Assembly (NCBI GenBank): GCA_964448675.1
Contig: CAYUZU010000014.1
Span: 56,895 to 120,894, forward strand
DNA from: CAYUZU01 sp964448675
Lineage (GTDB): Bacteria > Planctomycetota > Phycisphaerae > UBA1845 > Fen-1342
Direction of reading: 5' to 3'
Length of the DNA: 64,000 nt
Made by a program: the position numbers and the translations under genes. The notes beneath the pieces are model-generated. The model was not told the origin of the DNA, made no database searches, and was given only the letters and a program-made list of their open reading frames with translations. This document shows positions 36,111-48,532 of the stretch, piece after piece; within the stretch, counting starts at the first letter, position 1, and each line of letters starts with the position of its first letter.

Positions 36111-36544
36111 GCCGCCGGCTCCGTTGCGTGCGTTGCGCGGCGGCTGGTGGTTGGGCCGATACTCCAGGCGCGAAGCAGGATGATGCCGAACGGCACCCAC
36201 CAGGCGAGATCGTTGGTCAGGATGGTCCAGCCGACCGACCAGGGCAGTGTGCCACGGACCGCCGCATCGATGAAGCCGATCGGTCCGAGCACCTTGCCCA
36301 GCAGCCCGACGAGGACGATCGGCCAGTGCCGCAGCGGGTCCAGCGCCGCGATGGCGTAGCCGACGCCGTAGACGCCGACAATCATTCCCACACACTGCCA
36401 GGTTTGCGGATACCGGGGCGGGGGCAGCCCGGCCAGCTCAAACCCCATTGTGGGAAACAGCACCACCCAACCGCCCCAGGCCAGGTTGTAGCCAGCGGCA
36501 GCGATGAGCACCCATTTCATCCAGTTCGGTGCATGGCGAGCCAT
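36107..36544 (-). CDS. Small membrane protein, first gene of the folE-BLUF operon
   Basis: Protein of 145 residues. Seen: about four TM helices (near 8-28, 44-62, 70-90, 105-125) in an Ala/Gly/Leu-rich sequence with no enzyme motif. The ATG at 36544 is a judgement; no strong ribosome site precedes it, and an in-frame open region reaches 36664. I chose it because residues before it are low complexity and overlap a strong hairpin. The stop overlaps the next start. Family not recognised. Confidence 0.72.
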   Translation of the reverse strand: MARHAPNWMKWVLIAAAGYNLAWGGWVVLFPTMGFELAGLPPPRYPQTWQCVGMIVGVYGVGYAIAALDPLRHWPIVLVGLLGKVLGPIGFIDAAVRGTLPWSVGWTILTNDLAWWVPFGIILLRAWSIGPTTSRRATHATEPAA

Positions 36545-36660
36545 GTCGAGATTGTAGTCTGCTGGCGCCAGGGTGGCGTCGTGGCCGGCGGCGATCAGAC
36601 CCTGGTCTGCGTGCACGGGCTGGGCAAGGACCCCGGCGCCGCCCGCGCCCCCGAAGGCCG

Positions 36661-36711
36661 GCAACAGCGCACCGGCCGGCCGATCCCGTTGGGCCGGCCG
36701 GCGGCTGTTGC
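36661..36711 (-). terminator. Long hairpin after the large repeat protein
   Basis: GCAACAGC (36661-36668) pairs with GCTGTTGC (36704-36711), and CCGGCCGGCC (36672-36681) with GGCCGGCCGG (36692-36701). Together they make a near-perfect stem of 18 bp with small internal bulges. It lies 20 bases after the stop of the large repeat protein. No T tract is present. Confidence 0.55.
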
Positions 36712-36731
36712 GGTCACGATCCGCTCACCCG

Positions 36732-39700
36732 TCAGTGTGCCGGCCCGGTGAACACGAGGCCCATCAGGGCCAGATCGTCGGCGTCAACGTCGCCATCGCC
36801 GTCGAGGTCACCGCACGCGTCGAGTTGCTGGACGAGCGCCACATCGGCCAGGTCGACAACACGGTCACCGTTGCACTCGGCGGCCGGGAGGATGCCGAGG
36901 TTGTCAATGGTGAGCGCGCCTTCGGTGCCCCAGGTCACGACCTCGTCCTGAAACGTCACGACGATGGTGTAGCTGTCGGCGGCGTCCAGCGTGAGCCCGG
37001 TGAAGTGCAGATTGTCCAGCGTCAACTGGCCACCATCGGGCGTCCAATCGTCAGCGTCCGCGTCGCCTTCGAAGACCAATGTTGCCTTGTAGAACGGGGC
37101 GTTGAAGTTGAACGGGGGACACGGCGGATTCGGGCAGCCCTGCGTCGCGCTCGAAAGCGGGCCGCCGACGCTTTCGAAATCGGTCGTGGTCGGCGTGTGC
37201 TCAAACGCGAACCAGATCGGGTCACCCTGGGTGGGATCCTCGATGCGCAGGATGAATGGTGCCAGCTTGCTGGCCTTGACATCCGCGGTGAGCGTTACGG
37301 CAGTGAGGTCGCTCCAATCCGGCGGAGGAACCTGCCAGCTCAGGCCGGCCCACCAGCCGCCCTCGGTGCCGCTATCCGGGGTGACAATGCTGACGTTGCC
37401 CGCACCGCCGCCGTCCGTGCCGCAATCCGTGCAGCCCCAGGCGTTGACGGGGCCGAGCGATCCGCTGCCCCAAGTGCCGGCGAAGGCCTCTTCGCCCTCG
37501 ATACCATCGTCGAACGGGATTTCGAAGACGACCCCGCTGCCACCGCCCCAGATCTCGCCGCCGCCCGTGCCCGTGACGGCGTCGAAGTCCTCGTCGTAGT
37601 CGCCGAAAACGGTGCTGCCGGGGAGCTCGGCCAGGAAGGCGCCTGCGTGGTCGAAGTCAGGGCTGGTGGTGTCTTCGACAACGAAGCGGGACAGCTCGCG
37701 TTTGACTGCTGCGGGGGTGAGGTAGAAGTTGTCAATCTCGAGGATGCCGCCTGCCCCCCACGTCGTCGCAAGCGGCTTGTCCGGCTCGTCAACGAACGCG
37801 ACGACCACGTTGTACGAGGTATCGTCGGTGTCGAAGCCATCGCCCACGAGACCGGGATCGGCGGGGGGCATTTCGACGGCATTGTCGAGCGTGCCGCCGA
37901 CGGCGTGCCAGACGTCCGCGCCGACAGCCTCCGCATTCACCTGGAAGACGAGGCGGTCCTTCTCTTCGTCCTCGATCCGCAGCTCGTACCAGCCCAGGCC
38001 GCCGAGCCAGGCCACCATGGCGCGCACGTCGGCGCGCAGCTCGATCTCCGCCAGGTTGCCGGATGCAAAGCCCTGGTTGCCGTATTCCACGCCGGCCCAC
38101 CAGGTCGCATCGAGCCCGAGATTCAGGCCTTCGACCTGGAGACGAAGGTAGCCGTTCGGGTCGCCCTGCGCAATGACGCCGGGATTCGGGCCGAAGGGAG
38201 AGACGGGGCCCTCGGTTCCGGCGAAAGCGGCCTCTCCCTCGATACCGGAGTCGAAGTCCGTGCTGTAGCCGAACGTCTCGCCGGCGATGGCGTCCAGGAT
38301 CAGGCAGCTGTTCGGGTCGCCCGTGCCGCAGTCGCCCGTGGCCGTGGCGTAATCCTCGTCCAGACCGGCCAGGGTGTTCTGGAAAGCTTCGAGGCGTACC
38401 TGGTAGCCCGCGTTGACCTTGCTGCCCAGGACGTCAGCCGTCAGATAGAGGCGGTCGAGATCCGCGATCGGCAGGGTCAGGTCTTCCCAGTATAAACCGG
38501 CGTACCACGAGCTGCCGGCCGGGTTGTCATTGGCAAGGAGCACGTCGTCGACGCGCAGCTCGCCGCCGTCGCCCCACCCGAGGACGTCGTTGTCGAACGC
38601 AACGACGACCCGATGCCAGGGGGAATCCACGTTGAAAACGCCGCTGGCGGGGTCACCATTGGGATCAGCCTCGGTTGCTGTCGACAACAGACCGCCGATC
38701 TGCTCGAAGTCGCTGGTGGCGGTGTCGCTGAAGATCAGGCGGTTGCCGTCGGAATCCTCGAGCCGGAGCTGATAGGCGCCGAGCTGTTCACCGGCCTCGA
38801 CAATCCCCTTCACGTTCGCGGTGAGCGTGAACGCGGCGAGGTCCAGGCCGGACCCGCCGGCTGGCGCAAAGCGTACGTCGTCGGCGATTGCCGCGCCGCC
38901 GTCCCAGCCGCCCGGCTGGTGGAAGACAAGCAGGGCCCGGGCCGCGGCCGTTTCGGCCGGCGCCACCGCCTGCAGGATGGGTGTCTGCATCCAGGTATCC
39001 GTCGGCGAGTTGGGGTCGAGGACGGTGAGGTGTTGCTCGGCGATCAGGACGTCGGCGGCCGTGCGGAACTCGATGACCATCTCGAGGAAGTTCTGCCCGA
39101 CCACCGCGTCGTCCGCGGGGTGGGCCACGAAGCAGGACAACGCCCAGGTCTGGCCCGGCTCTGCGGCGACATCCTGCCAGACGCCGGAGGTGTTGTAGCC
39201 GCCGGTGAACGGGCCCCACATCTTCAGCACATTGGGCGGTGACAGGGCGCCCATGTTCGGGTCGACCCAGGCGGGTTCGGTACCCGCGACGGAATAGGCG
39301 TTGTTCCAGACGCCCCAATTGTCCATACCGTCGTCGAAGCCGGGATTCAGCAATGGCACGCTACCCGGCAGCGCGCCGATCTCCCACTGCAGACCGGCGT
39401 ACCAGTTACCACCGTTGAGCGTCACGCCGTGGACGTCGACGCGAGCGCCGCCGCTACCGCCGGCGCCGCCGGTCGCGAGCCCCTCGGCGAGCATCTCGCC
39501 GCCGATGGTGAGCACGGCTCCGTCGTAGGTGCCGCCGAAAGCCCCCTCGTTGACGATGCCGTCGTCCCAGTTGGTGACATAGTTGAACGTATTCGGCGTT
39601 CCGTCCCCGGCGAGGAAGACACCGCCGCCCGTCTCCGTCACACCTGCGAAACTCTCGCGAACGAGATCGTAGGAGATGTTATAGACATCGATCACGCCAC

Positions 39701-39983
39701 CACCCGTGCCGGCGACGCCGCCGGTGGCCGTGCCGAAAGCGGAGGCCGCCCCGAAGTTGGCATTGCCGCGGGTCCCGGCGAAGGCGCCCTCGCCTTCGAG
39801 GCCATCGTCCCAACTGCCTGAGACACCATAGCCCTGGCCCCACAGGAACACACCACCCCCCGTCTCGGTGACGGCGTTGAAGTCCTCGTACACGACCTGC
39901 GCCGCAGCGGTGGGCAGCACGACCGTGATCAGCAACGCCAGTGTTGCGGCATAATGGGCCAGCGGTCTCGTACGATGTAGCAT
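36732..39983 (-). CDS. Large secreted protein with four or more novel internal repeats and dockerin-like C terminus
   Basis: Exported protein of 1083 residues. Seen: signal peptide (about 7-29); repeats of a motif like DF.AVT.TGGG followed by (W/F)DDGIEGE.AFAGT near residues 32-75, 110-155, 550-610 and 790-840; interspersed WYAGL.W / WWAG(L/V) beta modules with repeated LTADV; and a C-terminal EF-hand pair CNGDRVVDLADV and DGDGDVDADDLALMG. No enzyme motif is visible. The ATG at 39983 is preceded by GGAGG and starts the signal peptide. It is secreted, and its beta-rich modules resemble carbohydrate-binding folds, but this is inference. It is adjacent to glycosidase genes and ends at a strong hairpin. 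Confidence 0.85.
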   Translation of the reverse strand: MLHRTRPLAHYAATLALLITVVLPTAAAQVVYEDFNAVTETGGGVFLWGQGYGVSGSWDDGLEGEGAFAGTRGNANFGAASAFGTATGGVAGTGGGVIDVYNISYDLVRESFAGVTETGGGVFLAGDGTPNTFNYVTNWDDGIVNEGAFGGTYDGAVLTIGGEMLAEGLATGGAGGSGGARVDVHGVTLNGGNWYAGLQWEIGALPGSVPLLNPGFDDGMDNWGVWNNAYSVAGTEPAWVDPNMGALSPPNVLKMWGPFTGGYNTSGVWQDVAAEPGQTWALSCFVAHPADDAVVGQNFLEMVIEFRTAADVLIAEQHLTVLDPNSPTDTWMQTPILQAVAPAETAAARALLVFHQPGGWDGGAAIADDVRFAPAGGSGLDLAAFTLTANVKGIVEAGEQLGAYQLRLEDSDGNRLIFSDTATSDFEQIGGLLSTATEADPNGDPASGVFNVDSPWHRVVVAFDNDVLGWGDGGELRVDDVLLANDNPAGSSWYAGLYWEDLTLPIADLDRLYLTADVLGSKVNAGYQVRLEAFQNTLAGLDEDYATATGDCGTGDPNSCLILDAIAGETFGYSTDFDSGIEGEAAFAGTEGPVSPFGPNPGVIAQGDPNGYLRLQVEGLNLGLDATWWAGVEYGNQGFASGNLAEIELRADVRAMVAWLGGLGWYELRIEDEEKDRLVFQVNAEAVGADVWHAVGGTLDNAVEMPPADPGLVGDGFDTDDTSYNVVVAFVDEPDKPLATTWGAGGILEIDNFYLTPAAVKRELSRFVVEDTTSPDFDHAGAFLAELPGSTVFGDYDEDFDAVTGTGGGEIWGGGSGVVFEIPFDDGIEGEEAFAGTWGSGSLGPVNAWGCTDCGTDGGGAGNVSIVTPDSGTEGGWWAGLSWQVPPPDWSDLTAVTLTADVKASKLAPFILRIEDPTQGDPIWFAFEHTPTTTDFESVGGPLSSATQGCPNPPCPPFNFNAPFYKATLVFEGDADADDWTPDGGQLTLDNLHFTGLTLDAADSYTIVVTFQDEVVTWGTEGALTIDNLGILPAAECNGDRVVDLADVALVQQLDACGDLDGDGDVDADDLALMGLVFTGPAH

Positions 39984-40625
39984 GTTCGTGCCTCCTTCGT
40001 TTACGTGGCGCCACGTCGGTACTCGACCGTGTGCCTGTTCAGGTTGAGAGATGTCCAGCCGCTCACACACCATGCCACTGCTGTCGCGCGCCAGCGCACA
40101 GTGTCTTGCCACAGCACACGCCAGTATAACCTCCGGACCTGCATGCACCGCTGACATTCCCCTCTCCCGTCGGGCGAAAGGCAACGACTGGGGCCGGGTG
40201 AAACAGTGCCATCCGGATCGCCGGTCCCGCGGGCGGCCGGCAGGTCAAGGGCGTCGCGTCGGCCGCAGCACCCCCGGCCGATGCAACTGTTTCAGTGCGG
40301 ACTGGGTTCCTGGTCTCGCAGAGCGCGCCGCTTGGCGGGGAAAGGGCGCGCTAGCGACAACGGGCGCATGTCGAGAAGCGCTCGCCATGGACTACCGGCG
40401 CTATCGGCATGGATCTGTTTCATCGCGGAATAGCAGTGTGAGGCCTGGATTCGCGTTGATCCGCGCGCACCTTCTGGTAATATGGTTAGGTGTTCGAGAG
40501 TGGGGCAGAGCCTGGAGGAGTCTGGCGGCGTCACTGTCTGCGCAAGTCTCTCGTGCCGTCGCCATCGATTGGATGCTCACAAGTCGCGTGCGTTGTCGCG
40601 CGAGAACCATAGAGGAGGAATAGGG
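39984..40625. other. Intergenic region between divergent secreted-protein genes
   Basis: About 642 bases between the large repeat protein (-) and the PEP-CTERM gene (+). It must contain both promoters. I see no convincing gene, tRNA, palindrome or long repeat in it. Confidence 0.55.
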
Positions 40626-41294
40626 ATGCGTCTGCAAAAATGCATTTGTCTGATGGGAAGCCTGTTGCTGCTCGGCGCAGCGCCGGCGTTGGCCGCCACC
40701 TTTACGGTGGATGCTGACACGATGACGTTTGGCTGGATGAACGTGTTTGATGTGCCGTGCGAGCCCGGGCAAGAGGGCGCCCTCTGGGGCAGCGGCTGGG
40801 GCCTGCCTGATCTGCCGGCCACCTTCGATGGCGACGTGCTCACGGTCGGGCCGAACACCAATGCGTGGGACCCGGCGGACCCGTACTGGGTGACGCCGGA
40901 GGGTGAACCCAACAAGTGGATGGAAGCCAACGTCTACGGCGAGATGATGGATGATGCCCTGATGGGCGAGACCCTGGAGTTCGCCGGCTTGACGGTGTCG
41001 AACACGTTGGCCGAGGACTACATGTCGATGGCCTTTGTCAAGGTGCTGGACCCGGCGCAGGGCTGGGCGACGATCGCTTCGACCTTCGTCCCGCTCGTCC
41101 CTGGTGCGCAGTTCTCCGCGTCCCTGGTCGTGCCGGACATTGCAGGCCTGTTGACGCAGTACGGCCTCGCCACGTGTGGCCCCGTCACGGATCCGGAGGT
41201 CGCCCCGCAGATGGGCACCGCCGTCGTCACGACTCCCGAGCCCGCCAGCCTGGCGTTGCTCGCGCTGGTTGGTTTGCTCGCGCGTCGTCGCTAG
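40626..41294 (+). CDS. PEP-CTERM sorting domain protein
   Basis: Secreted protein of 222 residues. Seen: signal peptide (about 8-27, ending APALA), a beta-rich body with several conserved Trp/Gly positions, and a C-terminal TPEP, hydrophobic helix and RRR tail. No catalytic motif. AGGAGG lies seven bases before the ATG at 40626; the upstream open region is not used. It is a single-gene unit followed by a strong hairpin. As for other PEP-CTERM proteins, export and envelope sorting are inferred from the tail; the binding target is unknown. Confidence 0.85.
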   Translation: MRLQKCICLMGSLLLLGAAPALAATFTVDADTMTFGWMNVFDVPCEPGQEGALWGSGWGLPDLPATFDGDVLTVGPNTNAWDPADPYWVTPEGEPNKWMEANVYGEMMDDALMGETLEFAGLTVSNTLAEDYMSMAFVKVLDPAQGWATIASTFVPLVPGAQFSASLVVPDIAGLLTQYGLATCGPVTDPEVAPQMGTAVVTTPEPASLALLALVGLLARRR

Positions 41295-41743
41295 TTTGAT
41301 CGCGTCAATGTCGTAGCGATACGCCACAGTGCAGCATTTGTTGCGGGCCGGCGCTGCGCCACACGGTGGCGTCGCCGGCCCGCCGCTCTGCGCTGTGAGA
41401 AAACGGTTGCGCTGTCGAGTTGGCTGATGCTGCCGGCTGCAGCGCTTGGCGAACCTGGCGCCGCGAGGCCATGGTGGTGCGGCGCGCGGGTGGCTGCTTG
41501 CGGGACCGCCAGCGGAGATCGACATTGCTCCAATCGGGGGCGCACCACACAGCCTCGGGGGCGAAACTCGGGCGTGCGATCCGATGGCTGAGGTTGATTC
41601 GTCTGCGTGTGGGCATTATCCCCACGACGCGTGCCGTGACGTGTAATGTCGAACTTGCGCCCGGGACAAACGTCGGCAGCGGCGCGGTGTGTCCATTGCA
41701 GCCCCCCCACTCGTATCAACGCGCCCGACAGAAGCCGCTCCGC
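41295..41743. other. Intergenic region between convergent genes
   Basis: About 449 bases between the PEP-CTERM gene and the GH3 gene, which converge. Apart from the hairpin at 41343-41383 I see nothing in it. Confidence 0.55.
41343..41383. terminator. Long GC-rich hairpin between convergent genes
   Basis: GCGGGCCGGCG (41343-41353) pairs perfectly with CGCCGGCCCGC (41373-41383); inside it CGCCAC (41357-41362) pairs with GTGGCG (41366-41371) around a 3-base loop. No T tract, but the symmetry allows function in both directions for the two converging transcripts. Confidence 0.6.
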
Positions 41744-44452
<2,709 letters not shown>

Positions 44453-44703
44453 GCTTGTCTTTTCCCTTGCATCTTGAAAGGTACATCCGAACGACAGCCC
44501 CGCATCCCGACTCTAGCGATGCGACCCGCACGATTCAAGAATAACGGTGGCCACACGGCGATGCTGGAAGACCGTTGAAACAGTTTCGTCCGTGCGCGAT
44601 CGAGGATTCTCGCGAGGAACCGGGATCGATCGGCTATACTGACAATCATCAGCCGGGCGGGCGCTGGCCCGCTGGCGCGTGCCGTATGCATCGGGAAGGA
44701 ACC

Positions 44704-47214
44704 ATGCCGAGTCTCGCGCGGTTTGTCCGTTTCCTGTCGGTTCTGATATCGGTCTCTGTCCCCGTGGCGACATACGCCCAGTCTCCGCTCCCCTGGCTTC
44801 ACCAGGAGGGCATGTTCTGGCGTGACGATCAGGGGCACAAGGTCGATCTGAAAGGCGCGAATCTCGGCAACTGGCTGATTCTCGAGATGTGGATGACATC
44901 CCTGTTCGAAGGTATCCACGACCAATGCGGTCTCGAGAGCGCCTTGTCGACACGCTTCGGCTATGCCGGCAAAGAGTCGATCATGCGAACCTGGCGCGAC
45001 CACTGGATCACGGAGCGCGATCTGGACCTGTGCCAGGCCTTCGGCCTCAACTGCATTCGTGTGCCGTTCCTGTATTCGATCATTGAAGACGAGAACAACC
45101 CGTACACCGTGCGGCCGGGCGCCTGGGATCACCTCGACTGGGTGATCGACGAAGCCGAAGCACGCGGCATGTACACGATCCTCGATCTGCACGGCGCCGT
45201 CGGCGGCCAGAGTGACATGGACCACACCGGCTGCGCCAATCAGAACCTGCTCTGGTCGACGCCGGCCTATCAGGATCGCACCGTGTGGCTCTGGCAGCAG
45301 ATCGCGGCACGCTATCACGACCGCAGCGCCGTCGTGGCCTACGATTTGCTCAACGAAGCCTGGGGCACGGACTGCTGGACCATGGCCCAGTTCCAGATCG
45401 ACCTCTACCACGCCGTGCGGGCGGTCGACGCGAACCACTGCATCATTCTGTCGGCCGCCATCTCCTGCGGCGGAATCGACATGTACGGCGACCCGCAGGA
45501 CGACCACGGCATGTTCAACGTCGCCTTCACGCACCACTTCTACCCCGGTTTCTTCGGCCAGGGCGACCCCACGCTGGATACGCACGCGGACTGGCTGGCG
45601 TGCCGGGCGGGTCGTTCCAGCGGCGTGTGCGCGTGGCACAACAAGATGGCCAACACGGGGACGGCCTTCCTCGTCGGCGAGCTCCAGCCTTGGGCGACCA
45701 TGGGTGATATCGGCGGTGAGCTTGCGCGCCATACGCTCGATCGTTACGCCGACCTCGGCATGGCGTCCACGGTGTGGGCCTACAAGGTCCTCACGCCCGA
45801 TGGTGGCCAAGGCGACGGCACGTGGGGCATGGTCACGAACGTCGGCGGACAGCCCATGGTCTCAGCCGGCACCTGGACGTGCCCGGGGTGGGATTCGTCG
45901 TTTGCGGATGCTTGTGGTGCCCACACGGTGCACTACACAGCGCCGGGTACCGGGCCCGCCACGCTCTACGTGGTCCTCAAGAACGGCGCCCTGAGCGCCA
46001 ACACCTTCGACGTCGTCTGGGACGAGATCAGTCTTGTCCATGACACCACTGGGCAGGAGCTGCTGACCAACGGCGGTTTTGGCAGCGCAGCCGGCTGGTC
46101 CGAATACCACCACGAACACCCGGTGAACCATGACTACGCCCACACCGGTCTGCGCCCCACCGGTGCGGTCGGTCCCGCCCTGCGGATGTACGGAACGGCA
46201 CCGGCCGCCCACATCGCCAATGGCGGGGTGTACCAGGCGGTGACGGTCACGGGCGGCGAGAGCTACACGCTCCACGGCGTCTTCCGAGACATCGGATCGT
46301 CCGCCACCTGGGCGGAGGTTTATCTCGGTGCTGCGCCGCCGGTCGACGGCCAGGACCTGCTGAATCCCGATCGCCTGCCGAGCATCGACATCGACACCTG
46401 GACGCAGCCGCAGATCGAGTCCTACCTCCAGACGCTTTCGACGATGGAGTACGACATTCACGACGACCTGATGTACTGGCTTACGACTGCCGAGGAGCCC
46501 TGCCTGATCGCGGAGCTCTGCGAGGGGCCCGGTCAGCCGTTTTACGAAGGGCCACAGGCCATCCCCGGCCGCATCGAGGCGGAGGACTTCGATCTGGGCG
46601 GCGAGGGAGACGCCTACCATGACTGCGACGCCGGCAACAACGGCGGCGCGTATCGACCTGGCGAGGGCGTGGACATCGAAGTATGCAGCGCGGGCGGCTA
46701 CAACGTCGGCTGGCTGTGCCCGGGTGAGTGGATCGACTACACGGTGGACGTCGCGTTCCCGGGCATCTACGACGTCGAGTTGCGTGTCGCTTCACAGACC
46801 TCGGGCGGGACCTGCCACATCGAGTTCGAAGACGTGGACGAGACAGGCCTCATCGCCGTGCCCGCCACCGGCGGCTGGCAGGCCTGGACGACGGTCACCG
46901 CCACCGCGCTGCTCTCGGCCGGTCCCCAGAAGATGCGGTTCGTGCACGCCGGCGCGGCGGGCGCGGAATACAACGTCAACGATTTCAACTTCGTCTTGCA
47001 GCCGCCGTCGGGCGATCTCGATGCGGACACCGATGTGGACGTCGACGACCTCGCCGGCCTGGCGGCGTGCATGGCCGGGCCCGGCGTGGCGCCCGATCCG
47101 TCGGCGCCGCCTACGAGCGCGCGTTGCCGAACGGCATTCGACTTCGACACGGACAACGATGTGGACGTGCGTGATCTCGCGGCGTTTCAGCGGGTCTTCA
47201 CCGGGCCGATGTAG
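44704..47214 (+). CDS. Glycoside hydrolase family 5 endoglucanase-like protein with CBM6 and dockerin-like modules
   Basis: Secreted enzyme of 836 residues. Seen: signal peptide (about 8-25), GH5 (beta/alpha)8 barrel (about 28-405) with acid/base E218 in DLLNEAWG and nucleophile E326 in FLVGELQPW, both intact; a beta-sandwich module (about 410-590); CBM6 (about 612-755, EAEDFDLGGEGDAYHD); and two EF-hand loops at the C terminus. GH5 enzymes cut beta-1,4-glucans, mannans or similar. GGAAGGAA lies just before the ATG at 44704, which starts the signal peptide. It is divergent from GH3, so the pair probably shares a control region of 251 bases. Specificity cannot be fixed from sequence. Confidence 0.94.
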   Translation: MPSLARFVRFLSVLISVSVPVATYAQSPLPWLHQEGMFWRDDQGHKVDLKGANLGNWLILEMWMTSLFEGIHDQCGLESALSTRFGYAGKESIMRTWRDHWITERDLDLCQAFGLNCIRVPFLYSIIEDENNPYTVRPGAWDHLDWVIDEAEARGMYTILDLHGAVGGQSDMDHTGCANQNLLWSTPAYQDRTVWLWQQIAARYHDRSAVVAYDLLNEAWGTDCWTMAQFQIDLYHAVRAVDANHCIILSAAISCGGIDMYGDPQDDHGMFNVAFTHHFYPGFFGQGDPTLDTHADWLACRAGRSSGVCAWHNKMANTGTAFLVGELQPWATMGDIGGELARHTLDRYADLGMASTVWAYKVLTPDGGQGDGTWGMVTNVGGQPMVSAGTWTCPGWDSSFADACGAHTVHYTAPGTGPATLYVVLKNGALSANTFDVVWDEISLVHDTTGQELLTNGGFGSAAGWSEYHHEHPVNHDYAHTGLRPTGAVGPALRMYGTAPAAHIANGGVYQAVTVTGGESYTLHGVFRDIGSSATWAEVYLGAAPPVDGQDLLNPDRLPSIDIDTWTQPQIESYLQTLSTMEYDIHDDLMYWLTTAEEPCLIAELCEGPGQPFYEGPQAIPGRIEAEDFDLGGEGDAYHDCDAGNNGGAYRPGEGVDIEVCSAGGYNVGWLCPGEWIDYTVDVAFPGIYDVELRVASQTSGGTCHIEFEDVDETGLIAVPATGGWQAWTTVTATALLSAGPQKMRFVHAGAAGAEYNVNDFNFVLQPPSGDLDADTDVDVDDLAGLAACMAGPGVAPDPSAPPTSARCRTAFDFDTDNDVDVRDLAAFQRVFTGPM

Positions 47215-47618
47215 CGCTTGTCGCGGGTCCCCGGGTTGTGCCAAGCCCCAGGGCAGGCAATCACGCCGCGGCGCACGACGATTTCAGCGTACCGATCGCT
47301 GGTGACGGACGTGGGCGGGTCATTTTCGGGGGATTTTCGGGCCCGCCGACGCCGCGGTACGGTAACGACCACTTTTTCGGAGCGGCAAGAGTCGCACGGG
47401 GCCGAAAGAGCGTTGAACTCCTCGGGCCGGTTCGTTAGGATGCGTTGTATACAATGTATTCGGGATGGCGCGAGCGCGTGCGCACGGGGCAGCGGGCCGC
47501 CCGGATGCCCGAGGGTAGCCGTCGTTGGGCGGCCGAGGAGAGAGATTTCTTTTCACGGGAGCAGGTTCAGGCTCGCGAGCCCGGCAGGGTTCCGGCCGTA
47601 GGCAATGGAGGTGGAGTG
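47215..47618. other. Intergenic region with GntR-type operator
   Basis: About 404 bases before the first LamG gene. It contains the TTGTATACAA palindrome at 47445-47454. No other feature is evident. Confidence 0.5.
47445..47461 (+). promoter_or_regulatory. Candidate GntR/FCD operator, copy 1
   Basis: Perfect palindrome TTGTATACAA at 47445-47454, followed by a weaker TGTATTC unit starting nine bases after the first TGTA. The same palindrome and nine-base spacing recur before the GntR gene. It lies 165 bases upstream of the LamG gene start. Confidence 0.6.
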
Positions 47619-48416
47619 ATGGGCATTCAGAGGACGATGGGGACTGCGATTATCGCGATTGCGCTGGTTGGGGCCGCCCAGGCAGGTGTGGTCGCCTACT
47701 GGAACTTCGATGAACCCGCGGGGGCCACCGTACTGCTTGATCAGGTTGGTCCGGCTGACGCTGACGCGGGCGGCGATCCGCAGCCGACCGCAGGGCACCC
47801 GGGTGCGTTTGGCACCTCGTGGTACTTTGATGGCGGCGTGGGTGACTGCCGGGCGACGGTGGACTCGGGGGCCGGTGACAATGCGGCGTTCGTCGGCTTG
47901 GGCTTCAGCGGCTGGTCGTACAGCGGTTGGGTCAACACCACGAGTCTTGACGGTGCGGACACGGTGTTCAGCATCTCGGACGCGGCGGCCGGCAGCGAAG
48001 AAGCAGCGCTTCGGCTGACCGGTGGGGTCGCGAACTTCCTGGGCCGGCACAACTCGAACCCGAACGTCGATATTACAGGCACGACCAACATCGCCGACGG
48101 CACATGGCACCACCTGGCCGTAACGAGTGATCTGGATGAGACGATTCTCTGGGTCGATGGCGTCCCCGAGGCATCGAGCCCGAACGGCGTGGACATCGCC
48201 ACGTTCACGACCAACCCGGGCAACATTGCGGCGAACTTCGGCGCCAACAACGACAACGCGCCGAACTACCAGTGGGAGTACCCCGGGTTCATCGACGAGT
48301 TCCGCGTATTCGACCACAAGCTGAGTCAGGCTGAAGTCGAGGCGCTGGCGGTTCCGGAGCCCGTGAGCGCCCTGCTGCTGGGTCTCGCGGCCGTGCTCGG
48401 GCTGCGCCGCCGCTAG
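47619..48416 (+). CDS. LamG-domain protein with PEP-CTERM tail
   Basis: Secreted protein of 265 residues. Seen: signal peptide (about 7-22, ending AAQAG), a concanavalin A-like/LamG jelly-roll (about 24-235) with the typical GTWHHLAVT segment and a DEFRVFDHKLSQAEV end, and VPEP, hydrophobic helix and RRR at the C terminus. LamG domains bind glycans or proteins. GGAGG lies eight bases before the ATG at 47619; the open region before it is noise. It is the first plus-strand gene of the sialic-acid region, downstream of the GntR-type operator. Probably exported to the envelope by an exosortase; ligand unknown. Confidence 0.88.
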   Translation: MGIQRTMGTAIIAIALVGAAQAGVVAYWNFDEPAGATVLLDQVGPADADAGGDPQPTAGHPGAFGTSWYFDGGVGDCRATVDSGAGDNAAFVGLGFSGWSYSGWVNTTSLDGADTVFSISDAAAGSEEAALRLTGGVANFLGRHNSNPNVDITGTTNIADGTWHHLAVTSDLDETILWVDGVPEASSPNGVDIATFTTNPGNIAANFGANNDNAPNYQWEYPGFIDEFRVFDHKLSQAEVEALAVPEPVSALLLGLAAVLGLRRR

Positions 48417-48532
48417 CCCGGGCGGAATACGGGGGATGCTGGCCAGCAGGCGGTCATCCGCGGATCATCGTGTTACGCGGATGGCCGGCTGGGTGTAATG
48501 CCTGTGGTATGCGCGGGGTTGGAGGTTGTGGT

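Noticed and set aside
36573..38495. A 640-codon open frame on the plus strand over the large repeat protein
   Set aside because: No recognisable domains or signal; the opposite frame has repeats, signal peptide and EF-hand loops.
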